Source: Pezicula radicicola (lineage: Eukaryota > Ascomycota > Leotiomycetes > Helotiales > Dermateaceae). From it: a stretch of DNA of 64,000 nt. The position numbers and the translations under genes were made by a program. Each line of letters begins with the position of its first letter. The first letter of the stretch is position 1. The notes beneath the pieces are model-generated. The model did no database searches. It was not told the origin of the DNA and was given only the letters and a program-made list of their open reading frames with translations. The stretch is taken from the NCBI GenBank assembly GCA_003008705.1, contig PDUO01000063.1, positions 70,548 through 134,547 of the forward strand, written 5' to 3'. Of this stretch, positions 55,912 to 64,000 are shown in pieces.

Positions 55912-56900
55912 TACATTTATTTTGGATATAGGTCTGCAGAAAGTACATATGGGCTGCGGTGTATAGATTATCAACTTGCAGGCTCGGAGGCTTGCCCACT
56001 GTAAATTAGCGTAATGACGGAAGGATATATCTTGGTGTGGAAGAGAGATAGTCCTATGATAATGATAATGGCATTTGATTTGACTTCTAGAGGCTTTGGT
56101 TGCAGTCCAGCAATTAAATTGTTTGCATAATTAGAATAGGTTTCAAATTTCACTGAGCCATTGTCCTTGCGGTAACTCTCTACATTCTAACTGCTCAAAT
56201 TGGTAGCTATATCCTTACCTATGCATCCTAAGTCAAGCTAAAATTGAAACGAGTCTTCGAACCATAACTACGCGACTAGAACTCCTACTATATATAAACA
56301 AAAGCCTATTTTAATATCATCTCACACCAAATAACTCAAGTCTCCAGTTTCTCTCATCCATCTTCTTTGTCTATCCTCGCTTGACCCTTTTGAGCATTGT
56401 AGTACCAACTCAGGCTTCCTAAGCGAGCACTTTTGTCTCTTCACTCGAGGTAACACAATAGTAAGCCACAACACCACAATAGCAACAACACAACAATGAA
56501 TTACAAGTACAACAAAGCCTAGCTTCGCTTCTCAACTCAATGGTATTTTTCTCTTATTGTCACTCCCTTCCCATTGTCCTATTTCCTAGTAAGAAAGCAA
56601 ATCTTTCCATTCCAAATTTTCATTCTCATTTCAGGTTCTACCATATTCATCTCTTCCTCCTCATACTTCCATACGAACACAACTCCTTCAATTCAATCAC
56701 TCAACCAAAGCTGGTCCTTTGGAAATACTCCCATCTCTTCTATTTACTTCTGATACACACACATACCCTCCCAAGAAAAACAAACCCCTTCTCTTTATTC
56801 AACACAAATCTCAAGCTGGTCTTGAGAGCAACAGTTCCTTCAATTTCACCCCAGTCATTACCTACGAAGAAAAAAAACGTTTTAAACACACCACTCCAAG
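55912..56900. other. Intergenic stretch, pyrimidine-rich
   Basis: 3' side of the polymerase gene and a strongly C/T-rich region upstream of the next frame. A 172-aa frame at 56540-57058 is composed of low-complexity Ser/Pro/Phe and is regarded as a by-product. Confidence 0.45.
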
Positions 56901-57410
56901 ATGAACCACCTATCCGTCTCAATATTCACCAGAGCAGGTCGTCATCGCCTCGCAAACCCACCCCTCTATTCCCTTCCACCACTCCAACGCCCAAGAACCA
57001 ATCGACTTTATCAAAGACGTCGTCCTCTACCAGCACCACCAAATCCAAACCCCGATAACAACAACGAAGACAACAACGGAGACGGAGACAACGAAGAAGA
57101 CAATGACAACGACATCCCAGAACTCAACCTCGGTTCACCCGTTCTTCCTCTTCCAATTCAGGGAGATCAAGAAGGAAACGGTGGTGAAGCGGAGTATATA
57201 GAGGATCGAACTGGTGGATGGGTGAACTTTTATCCTAGGGAGGAATTACCGAGAGTTTTGAGGGAGAGGGCTGAGAGAGGGAGAGAGAGGAGGAAGATGG
57301 AGGGGAGGAGGAGGGTTAGGGATTGTGTTGGTTGTCAGAGGAGGAGGTTGAGGTGGAAGAAGGGGAGGGGTGGGATGAGGGCTAGGGGGGTGGATGGGAG
57401 GTTTTTGTGA
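56901..57410 (+). CDS. Hypothetical low-complexity protein, 169 aa
   Basis: Single frame from ATG 56901 (MNHLSVSIFTRAGRHRLANP). An N-terminal proline/arginine-rich part is followed by an Asn/Asp/Glu block (NEDNNGDGDNEEDNDNDIPE). A more ordinary segment (YIEDRTGGWVNFYPREELPR) follows, then a very basic end (RRRVRDCVGCQRRRLRWKKG). The GGWVNFYPREELPRVLRERA part looks like a genuine conserved patch; the rest could result from biased composition. No domain recognised. The long pyrimidine-rich leader upstream is typical of an expressed fungal gene. Confidence 0.4.
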   Translation: MNHLSVSIFTRAGRHRLANPPLYSLPPLQRPRTNRLYQRRRPLPAPPNPNPDNNNEDNNGDGDNEEDNDNDIPELNLGSPVLPLPIQGDQEGNGGEAEYIEDRTGGWVNFYPREELPRVLRERAERGRERRKMEGRRRVRDCVGCQRRRLRWKKGRGGMRARGVDGRFL

Positions 57411-57735
57411 GGGGGGTTGGAGTTTGGGGTTGGGAGTTTTGATGAGGTTGTTGTGGGGTTGGGGACTGAGTACGAGTAGCGAGGTGGTGTGATATGTTTG
57501 AAGAGTACCTCAGGTACATATTCTGAGTCAGTAGAAAGCACTTAAAGTCAATTGACAAGCAAGCTCATCATGGCTATGGAAGCGAAGTTCCAACAAACAT
57601 TGTGATGTGAGAATGTAGGATATGAAATGAACCAAATGTTAAAAGCTACTCCCAAAAGCCAACTTCTCCCATATTGCGGTAATGACAGTATAATGCTCCT
57701 GGATCCATCGTGACGACTAACCCAAGACATTAGTT
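57411..57735. other. Convergent 3' intergenic region
   Basis: 325 bp between the hypothetical gene and the 2EXR gene. The first ~60 bases are a G/T-rich continuation of the low-complexity gene. Nothing else is seen. Confidence 0.5.
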
Positions 57736-58905
57736 TCAACTAGTCCATATGTACGACTCGTGGTACCAAATTGCCGTGTTACTCAAAGCCTCCAGCACGT
57801 CAACCGATACATCCTTAGATACAATCAATCTATAATCAATTTCTGGCATCTTCCATCGATAGCCATCCCTTTTCATTTCTTTCCGTGTCTCTTCAAGCAT
57901 AGCAACGTCCAAACCCCAGGCATATTGCTTTTTGATTGCCTCTTCAAGCAACTGCTTTCCATTGACTATTTGTTTCCCAGAGGCGCCGACTCTTTCATCC
58001 AGTGATCGGGACTTAACTATCTCAAGCGGCCCCTTTTCGGTTAGGTCAATCATATCGCCGAGAAAGGAAAGTCTTCCCTTTTGTTCCGTACTAAATTGGC
58101 TAATATTAGGGTTAATGGTCCGCTCGACCTTGTCCTTCTTGCCATGATACTCGCAGACCAGTGTCAAATTCTTGACATTTCCGAACTTCGAAAGCACCTC
58201 GGCCAGAAAGTTCACGAGAATAATTTGTTGGTAGTGCAGGACATAGCAATTCAAGTCGAACGCAATGGCTAGATGTTGGACCTTTTCTAATTCGTCGTCA
58301 TAGAAGTCGTATCGCAGACCAGATATAAACTCGTGACAACTAGCACCCATGGTACTGGAATCAAGAAATCGCATGCAGAAGGATAGAGGAACTAGGTACA
58401 ATATATCGTGTTCAAAGTCGAAATATGTCTGTGCTAAGGCCATGCGTTCCTTCTCGTCCGTGCCGTCGGAATTCTCGACCATGAGAGGACAAGAGAAAGT
58501 CCTAGTGTAGAATTGGGAGGCTATAGCGTAAGATTCGCGACACACAAGTAATATCGACGGCGGCGATGTGTGCGAGTGGAAACCCCAGTGGCTCTCATAT
58601 AGAGTTGGTGGCGGGCTCTCCTCGTCGGCCTTTTCAGCCTCGTAATTGCGATTCCACTCCTCTCTAATTTCTTTCAGTTCGTGTTGCTCAAGATAGACAA
58701 TTCGTGGCCCAGGTAATGCAAAATTCCAAATCATGTCCCTGATTTCTTTTGGCAGTAGTTGGAACTTCTCGAACAGTCGATTCCTGTTCCGAGGATTCAT
58801 GGCGCCGATACTCAGGAGATATCGATAGTTCATATACTCTTCAAAACTACATTGGTAGTGCTCTCCTGGGCTGGATGGCGAACTGGATCTAGAGCCTTGA
58901 TTCAT
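57736..58905 (-). CDS. 2EXR-domain protein
   Basis: Intronless 389-aa protein from ATG 58905 (MNQGSRSSSPSSPGEHYQCS). The 2EXR domain begins at about residue 45: FEKFQLLPKEIRDMIWNFAL, followed by PGPRIVYLEQHEL and PPSILLVCRESYAIASQFYT. This fungal-specific domain of about 100 residues is common in proteins of expanded, fast-evolving families. Its biochemical role is unknown. The C-terminal ~250 residues are helical without a recognised domain. No signal peptide or membrane span. The frame is intact. Confidence 0.88.
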   Translation of the reverse strand: MNQGSRSSSPSSPGEHYQCSFEEYMNYRYLLSIGAMNPRNRNRLFEKFQLLPKEIRDMIWNFALPGPRIVYLEQHELKEIREEWNRNYEAEKADEESPPPTLYESHWGFHSHTSPPSILLVCRESYAIASQFYTRTFSCPLMVENSDGTDEKERMALAQTYFDFEHDILYLVPLSFCMRFLDSSTMGASCHEFISGLRYDFYDDELEKVQHLAIAFDLNCYVLHYQQIILVNFLAEVLSKFGNVKNLTLVCEYHGKKDKVERTINPNISQFSTEQKGRLSFLGDMIDLTEKGPLEIVKSRSLDERVGASGKQIVNGKQLLEEAIKKQYAWGLDVAMLEETRKEMKRDGYRWKMPEIDYRLIVSKDVSVDVLEALSNTAIWYHESYIWTS

Positions 58906-59734
58906 AGTAAGTGTCTCGCGATGCTGAAGCAAATCGGTGAACGGTAAGTTGGTAGCTGGAATTGAACGATAATCAACAAACCTGAGGGTAGATTCTGGAG
59001 CTTATGTCCATTCGAAGTTTGCTTGAAGTTCAACACCAAGTCTTGCCCAGAGCCTAAATGCCGAAATAGCGGTCAATCATGAATCTCTTGTTCAACGCCT
59101 ATGCCTCAAAACCTTCCTCTATTCGATAGTTCTATGCCGGCTCAGCACGATATCGGTATGCACGTTGACAACGCCACTGGCAAAAGAAATAAAAATGATA
59201 GTGCCATGATCAAATGAAGGCATTCAGGGTAATCTAGCGGTGTGGGATGATTGCTTCTGAAATGCGTCGGCACTTGAGTTCGTGAATTTGCTTTTGATGT
59301 GTAGGCGATATGCAGGCAATAATGGTGGGGTTCTCACCCGAGTTCAGTGCTGGTGGTGTTTTCCACTTCCTGGCCATTATGTGCCTTCGTATTCGGTCCT
59401 AAGTGCCTGTCAACTGTACAAATTGATACAAACTAGGTATGTGATGGTCATGAAAGCTGCTATCATGGATTGTCTTGCCCTTGGCTAGTCAATCGCAGTA
59501 TTTCTTGTATAAATCCTTGCGTGCTGGTCAAAGGTGATGTCTAAAATGAGTGACAGAACTTACCTTAGCGATCACCAGATAACAAGAGTTCTCACCTTCC
59601 TGCCTGCCTACTGCTGATGATTATCGAGTATCCATTTAAAAGTTGGCAGCAGGCCTGGTATCTACCATCTCCCAACTCCAAAGTCCCATGCCCGGTAACC
59701 AATACTCCAAAAAGCAAATACCGTCTAACCAACC
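58906..59734. other. Intergenic stretch
   Basis: Upstream of the 2EXR gene and downstream of MED22. No gene or repeat is supported. Confidence 0.5.
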
Positions 59735-60380
59735 TCAATTTCCATCAGGTTTGTTGGCCTGTGCGATGAGCTTCTCAACCAATTCGCCGACCTTGTTCGC
59801 ATCAGTGTCAATACTACCTTCCCCTTCACCCTCTCCAATGCCTCGCAGTGGTCCAAACATCCACAATTCCTTCAACTCGCGGGTAAATCGGTGTAGATCC
59901 TCAGCACCTTGAACCTGTAAATACTAACGTTAACTGCCTTTCATATTCTCCATTCTTTTCACCAAGCCTTACCAGAGCCCTACTCTCGACTTCCATCTGG
60001 TATGCATGCGCGGCAGCAACCTCTTTCGTCGCACCTTCTGAGACAGGGGCAGCAGCGAGGCTGACCAGGTTGCGGAAACGCGTCAACATGGCGGCGATGA
60101 GCTTATCTTTGCGTTCTAGAAGCGACTTAGTCGTTGGTCTCTCATTTACGTCTTCTTCTTCAGAGGTCTTCGAAGAGCGTGACACCTTAGAAGATTGAGA
60201 GTCTTGGGAGTCTTGAGAGTCTTGCGAGTCTTGAGCATTCTGAGAGGGTTGAGAGACATCAATATCGCCGCCCTCTGAGATAGCTTGTGGAGAATGGGAC
60301 TGAGACGCAGTAACATCGCCAGTGATGGTCTCAGAATCTGTGAGAGTTCCATCCGTGGGGCTGGATGGAATTGCAGACAT
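59735..60380 (-). CDS. MED22: Mediator complex subunit 22
   Basis: Head-module subunit of Mediator (Srb6/Surf5 family), linking regulators to RNA polymerase II. Two exons (60380-59973 and 59914-59735) give 195 aa. The start is MSAIPSSPTDGTLTDSETIT. The N-terminal ~75 residues are disordered and contain four DSQ repeats. The conserved domain follows: LLERKDKLIAAMLTRFRNLV, SLAAAPVSEGATKEVAAAHA, YQMEVESRALVQGAEDLHRF and TRELKELWMFGPLRGIGEGE. The protein ends VGELVEKLIAQANKPDGN. The unspliced frame would stop soon after the intron; splicing at GTAAGG/ACAG restores the family pattern. Confidence 0.9.
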
Positions 60381-60816
60381 TGTCAAGATGTTTTTGGGTT
60401 GTGTTGTTTTTCTGAAGAAGAGTGTTGGATGGACTTACCCATAAGACTACTTGTCGTGGGCTGGCCACCTTCCATTATAGCGAGCGCGTTCGTAACTGAA
60501 GGAAAGTGAATGATGTACACCTCCGGCCTGGTTGAAAGAAAGAACAGAGGGCAGAGCATCACGGAAACTTAATGCCCCTCCATTAGAGGAGCTTCTGCAC
60601 GGACCACTATTGACAGATTTGACAGCAACAACAGCGCCACACGTGGCTGAACTCGTTGCTCCACGTTATGCCCCTCTCTCTCTCCCCTCCTCCTTTCAAA
60701 CAAAACAAAAACATATTATCCACCAGAAACCTGAACACCTCCTCCCCCTCTCGCCTCTTACTCTCTCTCTCTCACTAGCCGGCAGCTTGAACTGACCATC
60801 CGGTTAGCTAGTCAAC
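60381..60816. promoter_or_regulatory. Shared upstream region of MED22 and twinfilin
   Basis: 436 bp between divergent conserved genes. CT-rich runs (about 60660-60780) precede the twinfilin start, as is common in fungal promoters. Confidence 0.5.
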
Positions 60817-61975
60817 ATGCAGTCCGGAATCTCAGGTAAATAGCTTCGAAACCCGTATCCAGCACATTGAAACATCTGCGAATGCCCTCGTTCCCCACAA
60901 TAATGCTCTTACATGTCTGTCTCTTTGCTAATAATACTGTGACCAGCTTCAAGCGAGCTTAAGGCTGCTTTCCAAACTCTTGTCTCGAACCCTTCCCAAC
61001 GAGGTCTTATTTGCACCATCAGCTCCGAATCTCTTCAGCCCCTCACTGTGCTCGAGCCCGCGACCTCCTCTTTCTCTGATGATTTATCTCTACTTGCTCC
61101 CCATCTCGATCCCAAAGTCGCGCTTTATATCATCCTCCGGCGCTATTCTGATTCCGATACTGCTCCGTTTGTAGCCGTTACCTATGTACCCGACTCTGCT
61201 CCCGTCCGTCAGAAGATGCTCTTTGCATCCACACGCCTCACGCTGGTCCGTGAGCTAGGCCTTGAACGTTTTAGAGAGACAATATTCGTGACTACCAAAG
61301 AAGAGTTGACAAAGGAGGGATTTGAGAAACATGATAAGCATGTACAGCTTAAGGCTCCTCTGACAGAAGAGGAACAGACTCTGGGTGAGGTCAAAAGAAA
61401 AGAGGCCGAGGAAGGTGGAGGAAGCTCACAAAGAAAGAGCCATGTCAGTTCAGGCATCAGCATGCCAATCACCGACGAGGCTTTAGCTGCTCTAAAAAGT
61501 CTAGGGGATGATAACGGTGATAATCTTGTGCAATTGGTGAGTACTCCTTTGAAACCCTGATGCGAAGAATAACAGTCTCATTAAATTTCAGAAAATCAAT
61601 ATTCCTACGGAAACGATGGAGTTAGCATCCACAAGCAACACAGAGATATCTGCTCTCTCAACCACGATCTCTTCCACCGAGCCACGATATTCCTTCTATC
61701 GTTACACCCATACCTATAACGGCACTGATTCTTCTCCTATTCTGTTTTTCTATACCTGTCCTACAGGCAGTAAGATCAAAGAGCGAATGCTCTATGCAGC
61801 ATCTTCACGGTCTGCACAGCAGGTAGCTGAAGCGGAAGCGGGCTTGAAGATTGAGAAGAAGATTGAGGCGGGAGGCCCAGAGGATATTGACGAGAAGAGC
61901 ATTGATGACGATTTGCATCCAAAGGTTGAGGTTAAAAAGACATTTGACAGGCCGAAGAGGCCTGGAAGGAAATAG
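60817..61975 (+). CDS. TWF1: Twinfilin (ADF-H domain actin regulator)
   Basis: Cytoplasmic protein that binds ADP-actin monomers and caps filament barbed ends at cortical patches. Three exons (60817-60835, 60947-61536, 61592-61975) give 330 aa. ADF-H domain 1 starts MQSGISASSELKAAFQTLVS and includes RGLICTISSESLQPL, VAVTYVPDSAPVRQKMLFAS, TRLTLVRELGLERF and EELTKEGF. Domain 2 follows with PRYSFYRYTHTYNGTD, ILFFYTCPTGSKIKERMLYA and ASSRSAQQVAEAEAGLKIEK. The C-terminal tail KKTFDRPKRPGRK is the conserved basic capping-protein/phosphoinositide-binding tail. The short first exon is typical for the family in fungi. Confidence 0.94.
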
Positions 61976-62239
61976 ATCTGGAGTTAAGAGAAACGACGAC
62001 CTGCAAATAGCACGATGACAAAAGAAATTATGGTTTCCAATGAATCAATGACCTTCAGTAACGATGTGGAGATCGTGTAGATAAAAACTGCAAGAGCGGG
62101 AAATGCCTGCACAAGTGCTCAGCCATAATAAGATATTTATCTTGGTAGCGAGCGAGAATTACTAGCTTCTAGTCAGATAAAGTTTTCCAGTCGTAGGCTC
62201 AAGGACAATGTTTCATCATTGGCGAGCGCATTTGATTCT

Positions 62240-63400
62240 CTCCTTATGCCTCCTTCTGTTGCAAGTCGTCTTTGAGTTGATGAAGGCCTCGTCTTGTCAC
62301 CCTTTTTGGTGGGGATCACCAACGAAGTCCCAACCATCTTACCAGCTGTCCCCTGGCTGTTACTATCTTCAGCCAGGCAGGAACACCTGTTGCATATCGG
62401 TATTGTGTCGACCAAAGCCTCGTCTAGGATCACCATTTCCTACAAAGTCAATGACCAGTCCTGCTGTCCAATTATCTCATACGCATTTCCCGCTGTGGAG
62501 TACTTTGTAACTGTTATACATCGACAATTTGTCGATCGGGCCTCGTCCAGGATCATACATTTACTAAATGAGATCCCAGCCGCTCTGCTACTGTCCAACA
62601 ACTGGCCGTACCAAACTTCAGCCTTGTAGTAGTTGTTGCATGTCGACAGACGGGTCTCGCCCCGCCTCGAGTATAGTCCACTAGAAAATCATTCCACTGA
62701 CAGTTTGCCAATCACTATTGATTGGTGTCCCCCATCTCAACTCATCTTACGCATAGTAATGTTGCACGTCGTCCTCATTGTCGATCATAGGCCTAGCCCA
62801 AGCTCGGCAGACAAGTGGCTGTCATCTACCTCATCAAACAAAAGGTACAAAGCGCAAAGTAGCATGTATGGCCGTAAGCCACAATAGCCACTCATCCAAC
62901 AACTCCACCCAACATCAAAGAACGGGAGAACCACTCTTAGCTAAACCTCTTTGTTGCACGTCTACAATCCTGCAAATCGAAGGCCTCGTCCAGTCTCGAA
63001 CAAAGAGGAAGTCTTGGTGGTCCAACGCCAACAAAGACCCTGCAGAAGAAAAGGAAGTATTCCTTGACAATGGGCACAATAGGCTTTCACTTTCCCTTCC
63101 TACTGGTTACCTTGCTTCTCAAAATCATTATGTTGCACATCGAACATTCCGTCGATCAAAACCTTTTTTTATTTTTACCAATGTAATCCCCTTGCTTGCG
63201 AAGCGTCAAAGCCTCGAAACCGCCAACTTCTCGGCCTTGTATAGTCTAGACTTCTTCAATATCTGCAACAGATCCTAAGCCACAATACCACACGTCCCTT
63301 GCCCATCCAAAAGTCCAAGAACCTATGAAAACCCCCCAAAAAGAAATGTTTTATTTTGTTGCACATCGAACATTTTGTCGATCAAAGGCCTCGACTGACA
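62240..63400. repeat. Degenerate satellite-like repeat array
   Basis: A motif of the form GTTGCACATCGA...TGTCGATCAAAGGCCTCGTC recurs about eight times, near 62258, 62389, 62512, 62633, 62761, 62952, 63131 and 63358. Spacing is about 120-130 bp in the first half and 180-230 bp later. Copies are diverged and the intervening DNA is C-rich and non-coding. Open frames through it are incidental. Confidence 0.7.
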
Positions 63401-63927
63401 TCGAGTTACGGAGCGTAACTGTGCGTTGTGCGTGATGGAGTTGAAATTGGCGCACCAGGCGTTATGTGGCACTTCCGGCATCATCCGTACCTACACGTGA
63501 CAAGTTAGTTCTAGCTCGTAGAGCCTCTCCCGGTAGAAGCCCCAGCTTGGGATCAAAGTCAACAGTCCTCTTTAGGAATCGCGTAAAACGGGGGGAGGTA
63601 GACAAAAAGATAGAAAGTCTTCTAACTCTATAACAACATAAGCTAAAAATATATATAATTAAGTACGAAAAGAAGTGCATACGTATACATATTCTAAGGA
63701 AATAGTCTACCTGTTTAATATAACTATATCTAATAGACAATTAGAAGAAATCGATTTATTCACTAAATAACTTGATGCCTTACCTCGCTTACACACAGTA
63801 GGTGCCTGAGCAGTCCCACGTCTCATCCGTACAGAACCCCCGCCGGATTATTCCTTGTCGGCTATATTAGTGATAAAGATCTGTCGCTGTTTTTTCGGCC
63901 TCGTGATATAAGCACTACAAGCCGCCT
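63401..63927. other. Possible decayed transposon sequence
   Basis: No gene. GC-rich and AT-rich patches alternate, but I cannot assign a family and see no terminal repeat. Confidence 0.3.
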
Positions 63928-64000
63928 GCCCTACAACTACAGGCTATGTGCCCTATAAATATAGGCTATATGCCCTATAATTACAGGCTACTTACCCTAT
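63928..64000. repeat. 22-bp tandem repeat running past the window end
   Basis: Three full units of GCCCTATAAxTACAGGCTATxT and the start of a fourth, with a few differences between units. Confidence 0.9.

Noticed and set aside
56540..57058. 172-aa frame upstream of the 56901 gene
   Set aside because: Low-complexity translation of a pyrimidine-rich leader that overlaps a better frame.
62200..63400. Repeats considered as a CRISPR array
   Set aside because: Units are diverged, unevenly spaced, and the host is a fungus; degenerate satellite fits better.

Overview
This window is nuclear DNA of a filamentous ascomycete. Most genes are split by short GT-AG introns of about 45-75 bp with TACTAAC-like or CTGAC/CTAAC-like branch sites. 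The gene content fits: Zn2Cys6 regulator remnants, MFS, OPT and APC nutrient permeases, a 2EXR protein, a rhodopsin-domain membrane protein and an 'ipa'-type protein. A helotialean (Leotiomycetes) source is my inference; the sequence does not prove it. Stretches poor in genes are AT-rich, and several broken genes carry CpA-to-TpA style changes, as expected under RIP.

Layout. 1-6.1 kb: 3' part of a choline/GABA-type APC permease, a frameshifted small membrane-protein gene, and a large 'ipa' protein gene. 7-10.7 kb: a block of dead genes (rhodanese sulfurtransferase, Zn2Cys6 regulator, MFS permease) with a short telomere-like repeat at the join of the first two. 12-19 kb: intact metabolic genes (2-oxoglutarate/Fe oxygenase, divergent MFS permease, class V PLP enzyme), which with the dead genes may be a half-decayed sulfur or amine catabolic cluster. 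19.4-28.3 kb: GH16 glucanase, OPT oligopeptide transporter, alpha/beta-hydrolase esterase. 28.3-36.7 kb: a duplicated orphan gene (one copy broken), another MFS permease, a 5'-truncated LINE-like insertion with a clear target-site duplication, and a tRNA-Asp gene carrying two insertions: a normal 16-nt anticodon-loop intron and a 55-nt GT...TACTAAC...AG insertion in the T stem. 37-45 kb: small orphan proteins (acidic, coiled coil), the cytochrome bc1 chaperone CBP3, tandem repeats and a tRNA-Val. 47-62 kb: conserved core genes: rhodopsin-domain protein, DHFR, TFIIE-alpha, family X DNA polymerase, 2EXR protein, MED22 and twinfilin. 62-64 kb: a degenerate satellite and a 22-bp tandem repeat running off the end.

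The core genes work independently (folate metabolism, Pol II initiation and Mediator, DNA end repair, actin turnover, bc1 assembly). Transporters and secreted or metabolic enzymes dominate the first half. The feature most worth checking is the interrupted tRNA-Asp gene at 34901-35043: removing both insertions gives a regular 72-nt tRNA, followed by a T9 Pol III terminator.
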